64,000 nt of DNA from Acidimicrobiales bacterium (GCA_036262515.1 DATAIT010000106.1:1-64000); one strand, 5' to 3'. Numbered from the stretch's first letter, positions 42,315 to 51,989 are shown. Program-made: numbers and translations. Notes: generated from the letters alone by a model not told the origin.

Positions 42315-44456
42315 CTAGCCGTCGATCGGGATGCGCCCCGAGATGCGGGTGCCCTGGCCCGGTGCCGAGTGGACGGCCAGGCTGCCGCCGATGGCGCCCA
42401 CCCGGTCGCCCATGTTGACGAAGCCGGCGCCGTCGGACTTGCGCTCGGACAGGTCGAAGCCGGCGCCGTTGTCGGCCACCTCGAAGAGCAGGCCTCCCTC
42501 CTCCTCCCAGATGCGCACGGTGGCGGTGGCGCCCTCGCCGGCGTGCTTGCCGGCGTTCTGGAGGGCCTCCAGGCAGCAGAAGTAGACGGCCGCCTCGACG
42601 TCGGCCGGGTGGCGGCCCACCCCCTCGGCCTGGAGGTCGGTGGGCAGGGCGGCGCGGCGGGCCGCCGCACTCAGGGCCTCCACCAGGCCCCGGTCGACCA
42701 GGAGCGGGGGGTAGATGCCGTGGGCCAGGCTGCGCAGCTCCTGCACGGCGTCCTGGATCCCGGTGGCCAGCTCGTCGAGCACCATCTTGGCCGAGTCCGG
42801 GTCTGCTTCGGCCAGCGTCCGGGCCAGGCGGATGTTCACGGCCAGCGCCACCAGGTGCTGCTGGGCGCCGTCGTGCAGGTTCCGCTCGATCTGGCGGCGG
42901 GCCGCGTCCGACGCGGCCACGATCCGGGCCCGGGAGGCCCGCAGCTCTTCGGCCTGGCGGCGCACCTCGTCGAGCGACGCCTGCAGCGCGGAGTCGAGCT
43001 TCACGTTGTGGAGCGCCACCGCGACCTGGCGGGCCAGCTCCACCAGGGCCAGCTCGTCCTCCTCCCGGAAGGCGTCGCCGTCGGGCGGGCGCACCGCCAC
43101 GATGAGCCCGTGGAGCTTCCCCGAGTGCACCATGGGCGCCACCCGCAGGAGGCAGTCCTCGCGTCCCTTGAGGAGCTGGGGCAGCCACACCTTGGCCCAC
43201 GCCGGTCCGGACACGCCGGCCCGGGCCACTACCGCCTCCTCGCTCGGGTTGAGCGTGAGGTGGGCGACCGGGGCGTCGGGCACCGACACGGTGCGCTGGA
43301 AGTCGCCCTCCGACCCGGTCCACACCTCGGCCGCCTGGCGGCCCAGGCTCGTGCGCACGGACTCGGCCACCTGGAGCAGCAGCTCGTCGAGGGGCACGGA
43401 TCGTGACATGCGGCTGCCGAAGGTGCGCAGGACCTCGTCAGGGGGCTCCCGGTCGCCGTAGACGACCCGGTTGGAGAAACGGACCAGCCGCACCCGGGCC
43501 GGCCCGTACAGGATTGCGGCGACGGCGGCGGCCGCCATCGACAAGCCCAGCAGCGGGCGCTCGTCGTCCGTGGGGGTGCGTCCCAGGCCGAGGACGATCA
43601 CCGAGTACACGGCGACGATCACGCCGCTCAGGCCGGCCAGCGAGACGGTGTGGGCGAGAAGGCTGTCGATGCGGCCGATGAGCTGCTTGGACGATCCGAG
43701 GATGAGGGCGATCGGGATGGGCAGGGTCGCCAGCACGGCGATGAGCCCGCCGTCGTCGGGCCAGCCCGAGAACAGGCGCGAGGCCAGGGCCACGAGCGCG
43801 ACCTCGGCTCCGACGACCACGGCCCAGCCGAACCACTGCATGCGCTGGCGCTCGGTGCCCTGCGACCGGCGGTAGCGGTGGTTGGACACCACCAGGCCGG
43901 TGGCGGCGGCCACCGACGCCTCGACGGCCACCGGCCACAGCGGGAGAGACGGCCGGTCGAGCCAGAGGAGCACCCCGACCAGGGCACCGATGGCGTAGGC
44001 AGAGACCACGGCGGTGCGCCGCACCCGGCAGGCACCGTCGGGCAGGCCGAACAGCACGTGCATCGATGCAGCCGGCAGCAGGCCCACGGAGAGGGGCAGC
44101 GCGAGGCGGGCGAGGTCCTCCACGCCGCCGTCGGGCGACGAGGCGATCGCCCCGGCGGCCAGGGCCGCCACCGCACCGACCATGGCGGCGCCGAGCACGA
44201 GGTGGCCGAGGCGTTCACCGGGGCGGCGAACGCTGACCACCACGCCGGCAACCGCCCAGGCCACCACGAGGGCGGCCCGCTCGACGTGCGGGTCCAGGGA
44301 GCCGTTGCCTCGGGCCAGGACGACGCCCGCCACGGCCAGCCCGCTCACCAGGGCGGCGAGGAGACCAGGCAACGGCGAGGCCCGACCGCCGGCGCGCTCC
44401 AGCGGCTCCGGCTCGACGACCAGCCCCTCGGCCACCGTCGTCATGTCGGCGGTCAT
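42315..44456 (-). CDS. Membrane sensor histidine kinase, HisKA_3 (NarL-partner) type
   Basis: 713 residues. The N-terminal ~330 residues contain about nine to ten hydrophobic helices, a multi-pass sensor. A GAF-like region follows (residues ~370-520). HisKA_3 has RRQIERNLHDGAQQHLVALAVNIRLA with the phospho-His, and the C-terminal ATPase has LEALQNAGKHAG (N-box), VADNGAGFD (G1) and NMGDRVGAIGGSL (G2). Such kinases phosphorylate NarL-type regulators; three lie 2-6 kb away. The ATG is 2 nt after the permease stop, so it is in the ABC operon. Confidence 0.92.
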   Translation of the reverse strand: MTADMTTVAEGLVVEPEPLERAGGRASPLPGLLAALVSGLAVAGVVLARGNGSLDPHVERAALVVAWAVAGVVVSVRRPGERLGHLVLGAAMVGAVAALAAGAIASSPDGGVEDLARLALPLSVGLLPAASMHVLFGLPDGACRVRRTAVVSAYAIGALVGVLLWLDRPSLPLWPVAVEASVAAATGLVVSNHRYRRSQGTERQRMQWFGWAVVVGAEVALVALASRLFSGWPDDGGLIAVLATLPIPIALILGSSKQLIGRIDSLLAHTVSLAGLSGVIVAVYSVIVLGLGRTPTDDERPLLGLSMAAAAVAAILYGPARVRLVRFSNRVVYGDREPPDEVLRTFGSRMSRSVPLDELLLQVAESVRTSLGRQAAEVWTGSEGDFQRTVSVPDAPVAHLTLNPSEEAVVARAGVSGPAWAKVWLPQLLKGREDCLLRVAPMVHSGKLHGLIVAVRPPDGDAFREEDELALVELARQVAVALHNVKLDSALQASLDEVRRQAEELRASRARIVAASDAARRQIERNLHDGAQQHLVALAVNIRLARTLAEADPDSAKMVLDELATGIQDAVQELRSLAHGIYPPLLVDRGLVEALSAAARRAALPTDLQAEGVGRHPADVEAAVYFCCLEALQNAGKHAGEGATATVRIWEEEGGLLFEVADNGAGFDLSERKSDGAGFVNMGDRVGAIGGSLAVHSAPGQGTRISGRIPIDG

Positions 44457-44458
44457 CC

Positions 44459-46822
44459 CTATTCGCTCCGCAGGGCCATGGCGGGCTGCACGCCCGCCGC
44501 CGAGCGGCCCGGCAGCGCGGCCAGGAGGTTGGCGGCCACCACGGTGGCCGGGGCGACGAGCAGCACCGTGACCAGGGGCACCACCGGCTCGGGGACGATC
44601 CCGAGCTCGCCGGCGAACACCCGCCACGCCCACTGCCCGGCCGCCAGGCCCAGCGGCATGGCACAGATCAGGGCCACGAGGACGAGCGACGTGGCCTGCC
44701 AGCCGACGGCGGCGCGGACCTGGCGGCGGACGAACCCGAGCGTCTTGAGGATGGCCAGATCACGGCGCCGGCGCCGGACGCCGGTCATGAGCGTGTGGCC
44801 CAAGGTCCCGGCCGCCACCACCACGAGGAGGGCCGACAGGATGCCCGGCAGCTTGTCGACACGAGCGAAGTCGGCCACGCCCTTGGGCGGCTCGGCCCGG
44901 AACACGCCAAAGCCGAGCCGCTCGGCGAAGGCCTCGGCCTCCCTGCGGGGAACGGCGTCGGAGTACCGCACGGCGTACAGGTTCACCGGCGCGTCGGGAA
45001 CGAGCCGGCGGAGCCCGTCGCCGGTCACGAGGATGCCCTCACCCAGGGCGATGCCGGCGTCGGAGCCCCCCACACTCGGCAGCACGCTCCGTCCCACGAT
45101 CCGCATCTGCTCGTGCCGGTCGCCGACCACCACGTCGACGGTGTCGCCGATCGATCGGCCGGTGGCGTGCAGTGTCTTCGTGCCGAGCGCCAGCTCGGTC
45201 TCGTCCTGCGGGGCCCTGCCCTCGACGACCGGCGGGAGCACCGACCCCTTCACCGGCTCGAAGGCCACCGCACGCGCCCGGGCACCCGCCACCGTCATCT
45301 CGGCGTAGCTCATCGACGACGCCTCGGCGACCGCCCTCTCGTCGGTGAGCGCAGGAATGACCCGGTCGCTGGTGTCCTCGTCGAACGGCGAGCCGAGCAC
45401 GGCGTCCCAGTCCCACCCGTACAGGCGGGGTGTGGTGAGCAGGCGGTGGAGACTCGACCCGAACGTGAAGGCCGCCAGCACGGCGGCCAGGGAGACGGTG
45501 GTGCCGACCAGGGCGGCCCGCGTGGGCACCGCCGTGCGGCCCCGGCCGGGCTCGAGCGCCATGCGCACACCGGTCAGGGTGCTGGCGGGCACGCCGGCCC
45601 GGGCCAGGCTGCCCACGGCGCGCGACGGGAGCGCCCCGACGCCCGCCGCCGTCTGGCTCCCCTCGGTCCACCACCGGCTGACCCGCCATGCCGGCCAGGC
45701 GCCGGCAAGCACCATCACGACGACGAGCCCCAGCATCCCGGCCAGGACCATCCGTCCGTCGACCCAGCCTGCGGGGTGCGGGTCCGTCTCCCGGCCCAGC
45801 CCGAAGACCAGGAGCGGCGCGGCAACCGCGGACACGACCGCAGCCAGCACGGCGCCGGGGACGGCGATGAACAGGGTCCGGACCACCGAGGTCGCCCACA
45901 GCTGCGGACGGGTGACGCCGAGGGCCCGCAGCGCCAGGTGGTCCACCGCCTCCTCGGCCGCCTCCCGGCCCAGGGCCTGCGCGAGGATCACGAGCGACGC
46001 CAGCGCGGCGAGGAGCCCGAAGGTCCGCAGCGCCACCGCCTGGACGTGGAGGGTGCGGTTGATCTCCGTCGCCACCTCGTCCGCCGTCCCAAAGCTCACG
46101 GGCGTGTCCCCGGCGATCCGCTCCACCCCGTTCTTGAACGAGGCCAGGTCGGCTGCGCCCCGTTTGAGCCTCACGGCCAGCAGGTCGACGGTGGCGATCT
46201 GGTCGCCGTACTCGCGCCCGAAGGCCGGCGTGAGCCGCAGCGTCGAGTCGGTGACGAACTCCCCCTGGCCGGCCTCGATGCCGACGATGTGGACGGTGAC
46301 CGTGGGGCCCGCCGGCTCCAGGTCCCGGCCCTCGAACGCCGATTCGAGTTGATCGGGGCTGAGGGCGCGGAGGGTGACGCTGCTCCCGACCTTCAATCCC
46401 GTGATCCGCTTCGCCGGCGGGGTGATCGAGGCTTCGTCGACCTTGGTGGGATCGGGTCGCCGCCCCTCCAGCAGCTTGGGCCGGTCGATGGTGCCGGCGG
46501 CGGCGTCGACCGTGTAGACGGGGTCCAGGTCGGACTCGCCGTTCTCTCCCACCAGCCAGGCGAAGGACGCCTCCCCGGCGACCGCCACCTCCGGGAGCCG
46601 GCGGACCCTCGAGAAGTCGATCGGGTCGGCCGCGTTGAACATGGTGAGGTCGGCGCCGCTGCTCCAGACCCGGAAGCGGTCGTAGGCGGACTCGGTCCTG
46701 TCGGCCGCCGCCAGGCTGGCGAGGACCGCCCCGCCGGCGACGCCGACGAGCAGCGCCAGCACCACCCATGCCCGAAGGCGCAAGCGCGCCGCGGCCCGCA
46801 GCCGCAGCAACGCAGCCGCCAC
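44459..46822 (-). CDS. FtsX/MacB-type ABC transporter permease
   Basis: 787 residues from GTG. One N-terminal helix (WVVLALLVGVAGGAVLASLAAADRT), a ~240-residue extracytoplasmic MacB-like domain, three helices, a second soluble domain and three C-terminal helices. The duplicated FtsX layout (LGVTRPQLWA and LGFVRRQVRAAV loops) ends with NLLAALPGRSAAGVQPAMALRSE. It belongs with the ATPase 4 nt upstream. Exporters of this kind move peptides or lipids or work as mechanotransmitters; substrate unknown. Confidence 0.9.
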   Translation of the reverse strand: MAAALLRLRAAARLRLRAWVVLALLVGVAGGAVLASLAAADRTESAYDRFRVWSSGADLTMFNAADPIDFSRVRRLPEVAVAGEASFAWLVGENGESDLDPVYTVDAAAGTIDRPKLLEGRRPDPTKVDEASITPPAKRITGLKVGSSVTLRALSPDQLESAFEGRDLEPAGPTVTVHIVGIEAGQGEFVTDSTLRLTPAFGREYGDQIATVDLLAVRLKRGAADLASFKNGVERIAGDTPVSFGTADEVATEINRTLHVQAVALRTFGLLAALASLVILAQALGREAAEEAVDHLALRALGVTRPQLWATSVVRTLFIAVPGAVLAAVVSAVAAPLLVFGLGRETDPHPAGWVDGRMVLAGMLGLVVVMVLAGAWPAWRVSRWWTEGSQTAAGVGALPSRAVGSLARAGVPASTLTGVRMALEPGRGRTAVPTRAALVGTTVSLAAVLAAFTFGSSLHRLLTTPRLYGWDWDAVLGSPFDEDTSDRVIPALTDERAVAEASSMSYAEMTVAGARARAVAFEPVKGSVLPPVVEGRAPQDETELALGTKTLHATGRSIGDTVDVVVGDRHEQMRIVGRSVLPSVGGSDAGIALGEGILVTGDGLRRLVPDAPVNLYAVRYSDAVPRREAEAFAERLGFGVFRAEPPKGVADFARVDKLPGILSALLVVVAAGTLGHTLMTGVRRRRRDLAILKTLGFVRRQVRAAVGWQATSLVLVALICAMPLGLAAGQWAWRVFAGELGIVPEPVVPLVTVLLVAPATVVAANLLAALPGRSAAGVQPAMALRSE

Positions 46823-46826
46823 TCGC

Positions 46827-47549
46827 CTAGCCCTGGGCGAGGGTGCGGAAGGACTCCGCCTCTTCCTCGTCCGCCCCGTCGTCGAGACGGCCGTCGCGCA
46901 TGGTGACGATGCGATCGGCGGCGGCGGCCACGTCGCGGTCGTGGGTCACGAGCATGATCGCCTGGCCCTCCCGGTGGAGGCGACGGAACAGCTCGAGGAC
47001 CTCCATGCCGCCGGCCGAGTCGAGGGCGCCGGTGGGCTCGTCGGCCAGCAGCAGCGTGGGCTGGTTGGCCAGGGCTCGGGCGATGGCCAGGCGCTGGCGC
47101 TGACCGCCCGACAGCACACCCGGTGCGCTCTTGGCCTTGTCCGCCAGGCCGAGGAGGTCGAGCAGGTCGCGGGCCCGGCTCTCGGCCTGCTTGCGCGAGG
47201 AGCCGGCGATCACGGCGGGGAGGGTCACGTTCTCCAGGACGCTCATGCCCTCGAGCAGGTTGAAGAACTGGAACACGATCCCGATGTGGGCACGGCGGAT
47301 GCGGGCCAGCTGGTTCTCGTCCTTGCCGGCGAGGGACTCCCCGGCCAGGACGATCTGGCCGTCGCTCGGCGTGTCGAGGCCGGCGATCAGGTTCAGCAGC
47401 GTGGACTTGCCACACCCGGAGGGTCCCATCACGGCGACGAACTCGCCGTCCTGCAGGGTGAAGTCGACGCCTCGAAGGGCCCGCACCGGGACCCCCTCCG
47501 ACTCGTACGTCTTCCGCAGGCCCGTTGCCTCGACGACCGTCACCGCCAT
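46827..47549 (-). CDS. ABC transporter ATP-binding protein (MacB/LolD type)
   Basis: 240 residues. Walker A GPSGCGKST, Q-loop FQFFNLLEGMSVLENV, signature LSGGQRQRLAIARALA, Walker B LLLADEPTGALDS and the switch His in LVTHDRDVA. AAGGGGG immediately before the ATG is a Shine-Dalgarno. First gene of an ATPase-permease-histidine kinase operon on the minus strand. The kinase in the same transcript suggests that transport or substrate binding is tied to signalling. Confidence 0.95.
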   Translation of the reverse strand: MAVTVVEATGLRKTYESEGVPVRALRGVDFTLQDGEFVAVMGPSGCGKSTLLNLIAGLDTPSDGQIVLAGESLAGKDENQLARIRRAHIGIVFQFFNLLEGMSVLENVTLPAVIAGSSRKQAESRARDLLDLLGLADKAKSAPGVLSGGQRQRLAIARALANQPTLLLADEPTGALDSAGGMEVLELFRRLHREGQAIMLVTHDRDVAAAADRIVTMRDGRLDDGADEEEAESFRTLAQG

Positions 47550-47660
47550 CCCCCTTCAGTTGGGTGCTTCCATTTGGCCCCACATGGGTCCGGCATTCAA
47601 GTGTGCCGCCCCCCGTCACCTCGTGCGGCCAACCCCCCGCCCCGCCACCGGCTGCCGCCC

Positions 47661-47689
47661 TTGCCGGCGGGAACGGCAGCGGGCACAGT
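47661..47689 (+). promoter_or_regulatory. Promoter TTGCCG-17-CACAGT
   Basis: TTGCCG at 47661-47666 and CACAGT at 47684-47689, 17 nt apart, upstream of the + strand permease. A GGGAGG Shine-Dalgarno follows before the ATG at 47707, giving a short conventional leader. Confidence 0.5.
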
Positions 47690-47706
47690 CTGGCCGGGAG
47701 GTGGAC

Positions 47707-50076
47707 ATGGCGCGGTCGGAGCGGGGAGCGCAATGGGGCGCCGGAGTCCGCCTGTGCGCCCGATCCGAGCTCCGGCGCCGCTGGCGGGCCCTGGTGTCCC
47801 TCGGCGTCATCGCCGGGCTGGCCGCCGGCCTCACCCTGGCCGCCGTGGCCGGAGCCCGCCGGACCTCGACGGCCTACGAGCGCAACCGGGCGGCGACGGC
47901 CGCCCCGGACGCGCTGGTGTTCGCAACCCAGGTCGGCATCGAGGACCAGGACTACTCGGCCGTGCTCGACCTTCCCGAGGTGGTGGACGGCGGGACCTTC
48001 AACCTGGCACCGGTGGGCATCAAGGAGCACCCGATGGGCGCGCTGGCGCCCGGCGACGACCACCTCTACCGCACGCTCAGCCGCCCGCTGCTCGTCGACG
48101 GCCGGCTCCCGGATCCCGAGCGGGAGGACGAGATCGTCGTCAACCGCGAGGCCGCGTCGCGGTACGGACTGCACGTGGGGCAGCACCTGACGGTGGTCGG
48201 CTCCACCGACATCACCGACTTCTTCCGCGACGTGACGCCGAGCGGCCCACCCGAGGTGCGGGCCACGGTGGTCGGCATCGGCGACTCGACGATCGACGCC
48301 GTGTTCCTGCCCGACCAGCCGGGCTTCGTGCCGAGCGCCGCCTTCCTCGCCCGGTTCCCGGAGGTGCCGCGGTTCCCCAACCTCGTGGTGCGCCTGCGCC
48401 CCGGCACCGACGTCACGGCGTTCCACCGCCGCGCCTCCGCCGCCCTCGGCCTCCCCGACGTCCCGGTGCGCGACCTCGCCGAGGACCGCAAGCGGGTCTC
48501 GCACGGCACCGACCTCGAGCGCACCGGCCTTCTCCTGTTCGCCGGCGCCGCGCTGCTCGCCGGCCTGGTCCTCGTCGGGCAGGCGCTCACTCGCACGGTG
48601 TACGCCATGGCCGAGCCGGTCCTGTCGCTCCGAGCCCTGGGGCTGACCAACTCCGAGCTCGTCGGCGCCCTGGTCCTGCCCCTGGCCCTGACCGCCGTCG
48701 TGGCCGGGGGCGTGGCCGTCGCCGGTGCCGTGCTGTTCTCGGAACGGTTCCCGGTGGGCCTGGCCAGGAGGCTGGAGCCGGACCTCGGCGTGCACGCCGA
48801 CTGGTGGGTCCTGGCCCCCGGCGCCGCCCTCGTGACGCTGGTGATCCTGGCCGGCGCCGCCTATGCCGCCTTCCGCTCCACCCGCCGCCTGCGGTCCGAC
48901 GAGCCCGTCGCCACCCGCTCGTCGGTGGCGGGGTGGGCCCGGCGCGCCGCGCCGGTGCCCGTGGCCATCGGGATGGGCCTGGCCCTCGAGGGGGGTCGGG
49001 GCCGGCGGTCGCTCCCGGTGCGTCCCGCCCTGGCGGGCGCCGTGATCGGCGTCGTCGGCGTCATCGGCGCCCTCGGCCTGGTCAAGGGGATCGACGACGC
49101 CCTGGCCAGCCCGTCGCGCTCGGGGCAGGTGTGGGACGCCTACGTCGCCCCCACCGAGGAGCACAACGGGGACTCCCTGGGCACCGCCCTCACCGAGGAG
49201 GCCGGCGTGGGCGCCGTCGCCGCGTTCGACCGCGCTCCCCTCGACGTGGACGGCGACGGGCTGCCCGTGTACGCCATCGACGCCGTCAAGGGCCATCTGT
49301 CGTTCGTCGTCCTCGAGGGCAGGGCGCCGGCCCGCGACGACGAGGCCGCCATCGGCCCGGCGTCGGCCAAGGCGCTGGGCAAATCCATCGGCGACACCGT
49401 CACGGTGAGCAGCACCAAGGGCACGGAGCACCTTCGGATCGTGGGATCGGCCCTCCTGGCCCAGACGCCGCACACGGAGTTCGACCAGGGTCTTTGGACC
49501 ACGCCCGGCGGGTTGGCCGAGGTGGACGACCGGCCGCCCGAGGGCATCGACGTCGAGTTCGTGGTGAAGGCGAAGCCCGGAGTGGGCCACGACGACCTCG
49601 TGCAGCACCTCCAGAGCGTCTACGGCGACGTCGGGGAGGCGACGTACCCGCAGGACGTCCTGCTGCTGCGCAACGTCCGGACGCTGCCCCGGGCCCTGGC
49701 CCTGTTCCTCGTGCTGCTGGCCGTCGCGGCGGTGACCCACGCCCTCCTCACCGCCGTCCGCCGGAGGCGCCACGACCTGGCCGTCCTGCGGGCCATGGGG
49801 TTCCGGCCGCGCCAGAACGCGCTGTGCATCCTGAGCCAGTCGATGACCATCGCCGCGGTGGGCCTCGTCGTGGGACTCCCGCTGGGTGCGGTGGCCGGTC
49901 GGCTGGCGTGGCGATGGGTGGCGGACGCGACGCCGCTCGTCTACGTGGCCCCGCTGGCCCTGGTCGCCGTGGGCCTGGCCGCGCCGGGCGCGCTGGCGAC
50001 CGCCAACCTGCTGGCCGCCGTGCCCGCCCGCCGGGCCGCCCGGCTGCGCCCCGCCGAGGTGCTCCGCTCGGAATAG
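47707..50076 (+). CDS. FtsX/MacB-type ABC permease, divergent paralogue
   Basis: 789 residues with the same layout as the minus-strand permease: N-terminal helix (LVSLGVIAGLAAGLTLAAVAGARRTSTAYERNRAA), MacB-like domain, three helices, second soluble domain and three C-terminal helices ending NLLAAVPARRAARLRPAEVLRSE. The two end in the same LRSE motif and are clearly paralogues. It has no ATPase of its own, so it probably uses the divergently encoded one. Start ATG at 47707 with GGGAGG; GTG at 47701 also possible. Confidence 0.9.
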   Translation: MARSERGAQWGAGVRLCARSELRRRWRALVSLGVIAGLAAGLTLAAVAGARRTSTAYERNRAATAAPDALVFATQVGIEDQDYSAVLDLPEVVDGGTFNLAPVGIKEHPMGALAPGDDHLYRTLSRPLLVDGRLPDPEREDEIVVNREAASRYGLHVGQHLTVVGSTDITDFFRDVTPSGPPEVRATVVGIGDSTIDAVFLPDQPGFVPSAAFLARFPEVPRFPNLVVRLRPGTDVTAFHRRASAALGLPDVPVRDLAEDRKRVSHGTDLERTGLLLFAGAALLAGLVLVGQALTRTVYAMAEPVLSLRALGLTNSELVGALVLPLALTAVVAGGVAVAGAVLFSERFPVGLARRLEPDLGVHADWWVLAPGAALVTLVILAGAAYAAFRSTRRLRSDEPVATRSSVAGWARRAAPVPVAIGMGLALEGGRGRRSLPVRPALAGAVIGVVGVIGALGLVKGIDDALASPSRSGQVWDAYVAPTEEHNGDSLGTALTEEAGVGAVAAFDRAPLDVDGDGLPVYAIDAVKGHLSFVVLEGRAPARDDEAAIGPASAKALGKSIGDTVTVSSTKGTEHLRIVGSALLAQTPHTEFDQGLWTTPGGLAEVDDRPPEGIDVEFVVKAKPGVGHDDLVQHLQSVYGDVGEATYPQDVLLLRNVRTLPRALALFLVLLAVAAVTHALLTAVRRRRHDLAVLRAMGFRPRQNALCILSQSMTIAAVGLVVGLPLGAVAGRLAWRWVADATPLVYVAPLALVAVGLAAPGALATANLLAAVPARRAARLRPAEVLRSE

Positions 50077-50090
50077 GTCCCCGCTCGATC

Positions 50091-50140
50091 GTTCTGGCAG
50101 CGGAAACCGACCGGTGGCGGTCGGTTTCCGCTGCCAGAAC
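50091..50140. terminator. 22-bp perfect inverted repeat, bidirectional terminator
   Basis: 50091-50112 is the exact reverse complement of 50119-50140, with a 6-nt loop. It lies between the converging permease and flavoprotein genes. No T-run follows in either direction. Confidence 0.8.
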
Positions 50141-50150
50141 GCCTGACCCG

Positions 50151-51917
50151 CTACTCGACCAGGCGGCCGCGCAGGTCGGCGTCCCACTCCCGCTCCAGCC
50201 AGGCGTGCAGCTCGGCGGGCACGGGCGGGACCGGCTCTGGCGTCACCGGCTCGAGCGTGCCGGCGGCGGCGTCGGCGAAGCGGGCGGTGAAGTTCACCTG
50301 GAGGGCGGGGTCGAGGTCGGGGTGGTCGCTGCGGTTGTGGCAGCCCCGCGTCTCCTTCCGGGCGAGGGCCCCGAGCATGGTCGCCTGGGCCAGGGCGATG
50401 CCGGCACGCAGGTCGAGCAGCTGGGCCAGGTCGCCCCATCCTTCGGCGCTGGGACGGACATCGATGTCGGGAAGGACGCCTCGCAGGGAGGTCAGCTCCG
50501 CCAGGCCGGCGTCGAGCCCTGCCGCGGTGCGCACCACGCCACAGTGCTCCCAGAGCAGGTTGCGCACGTGGCGCTGGGCGGGACGGGCCAGCTCGGTGCC
50601 CGGCTTCACCAGGGCGTCCAGCTCGGCGTCGGCATCCCGAATCGCACTGCGGGGGCGCAGGGAGATGTCGGTCCCCTCCACGAAGGCAGCTGCCGCGGCG
50701 CCCGCCTTGCGGCCGTAGACGACGGTCTCGGTGAGCGAGTTGCCCCCGAGCCGGTTGGCGCCGTGGAGGCCGGCCGTGCACTCGCCGGCGGCAAAGAGGC
50801 CGACGACGTCGGTCGCATGCGTGACCGGGTCCACCACCAGGCCGCCCATCGTGTAGTGGGCCGTGGGCGCCACCTCCATGGGGCTGGCCGAGATGTCGAG
50901 TAGCTGGAGCTCGATGAACTGGCGGTACATCCTGGGCAGGCGCTCGAGGATGTATGACTTCCCCCGGTGGCTGATGTCGAGGAACACGCCCCCGTTGGGG
51001 CCGCCCCGACCCTCCGCGATCTCCGTGTAGTTGGCCAGCGCCACCCGGTCGCGGGTGCTCAGCTCCATGCGGGCGGGGTCGTAGCGCGTCATGAACCGCT
51101 CGCCGGCCGCATTGAACAGGCGGCCGCCCTCGCCCCGCACCGCCTCGGTGACCAGGGTGCCGGCTGCGTCCTCGGGCGCCACCATGCCGGTGGGGTGGAA
51201 CTGCACCAGCTCGAGGTCCTTCACCCGGCAGCCGGCCTGCATGGCCAGGTGGATGCCGTCGCCGAAGTTCTCGTCCCGCCGCGACGAGCTGCGCCGCCAC
51301 AGCCGGGTGTGGCCGCCGGTGGCCAGCACCACCGCGTCGGCCAGAAAGGCGGTGCGGCTGCCGTCGTGCAGGTCGAAGGCCAGGGCACCGAAGCAGGCCC
51401 CGTCGATCACCAGCAGGCGGGCGACGTACTGGTCCTCGATCACCGGGATGTCGAGCTGCCGGGCCTTGGCGGCCAGGGTGGTCATCATGGCCCGACCGGT
51501 CCAGTCGCCGGCGTAGCAGGTGCGCCGCCATCGGTGGGCGCCGAAGAAGCGCTGGTCGAGGTCGCCTCCGTCCGTGCAGGCGAACGGGCAGCCCCATTCG
51601 GCCAGCTCGCGGACCGCCCGCGGCGCGTCGCGCACCACCGTCTCCACGATCCGGGGGTCGCCCAGGAAGTAGCCCTCCTTCACGGTGTCGGCGAAGTGCT
51701 GCTCCCAGCAGTCCTCGGGGTCCCGGGTGCCGAGAGCGGCGTTGATGCCCCCGGAGGCGAGCACCGTATGGGCGTCGAGCCGGCTGCGCTTGCTGAGCAC
51801 GAGGACCTCGCTGCCCGCCTGCTTGGCCTCGATGGCGGCCCGCACACCGGCGCCGCCGGCGCCGATCACGAGCACGTCGACCGGATGGGTGCGCAGCGTC
51901 ATCCGGACGGTTCCCAT
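50151..51917 (-). CDS. FAD-binding fumarate reductase/succinate dehydrogenase-type flavoprotein (or L-aspartate oxidase)
   Basis: 588 residues from ATG at 51917 (in-frame ATG at 51902 also possible). The FAD-binding N-terminus is DVLVIGAGGAGVRAAIEA; ASGGINAALG, the dicarboxylate-site QFHPTGMVAP and EAVRGEGGRLFNAAGERFM, and HYTMGGLVVDP are family motifs. RTCYAGDWTGRAMM favours the SdhA/FrdA-like branch. No iron-sulfur or membrane subunit adjoins, so a soluble role such as aspartate oxidase is possible. Divergent from thiS. Confidence 0.85.
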   Translation of the reverse strand: MGTVRMTLRTHPVDVLVIGAGGAGVRAAIEAKQAGSEVLVLSKRSRLDAHTVLASGGINAALGTRDPEDCWEQHFADTVKEGYFLGDPRIVETVVRDAPRAVRELAEWGCPFACTDGGDLDQRFFGAHRWRRTCYAGDWTGRAMMTTLAAKARQLDIPVIEDQYVARLLVIDGACFGALAFDLHDGSRTAFLADAVVLATGGHTRLWRRSSSRRDENFGDGIHLAMQAGCRVKDLELVQFHPTGMVAPEDAAGTLVTEAVRGEGGRLFNAAGERFMTRYDPARMELSTRDRVALANYTEIAEGRGGPNGGVFLDISHRGKSYILERLPRMYRQFIELQLLDISASPMEVAPTAHYTMGGLVVDPVTHATDVVGLFAAGECTAGLHGANRLGGNSLTETVVYGRKAGAAAAAFVEGTDISLRPRSAIRDADAELDALVKPGTELARPAQRHVRNLLWEHCGVVRTAAGLDAGLAELTSLRGVLPDIDVRPSAEGWGDLAQLLDLRAGIALAQATMLGALARKETRGCHNRSDHPDLDPALQVNFTARFADAAAGTLEPVTPEPVPPVPAELHAWLEREWDADLRGRLVE

Positions 51918-51977
51918 CGGTGGCGACTCACGGCCCAACCCTTGCGCGGATCGGCGGAGGGCGAAAGCGGGCCCGGC

Positions 51978-51983
51978 TACCGT
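51978..51983 (+). promoter_or_regulatory. -10 box (TACCGT) of thiS-thiE
   Basis: TACCGT ends exactly 6 nt before the thiS ATG. No TPP-riboswitch-like leader is possible on a transcript starting here. Confidence 0.6.
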
Positions 51984-51989
51984 CGGGGC

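Noticed and set aside
46393-51597. 1,734-codon open frame on the - strand
   Set aside because: Crosses the ABC ATPase and flavoprotein in a wrong frame and the permease in antisense; no domain seen.
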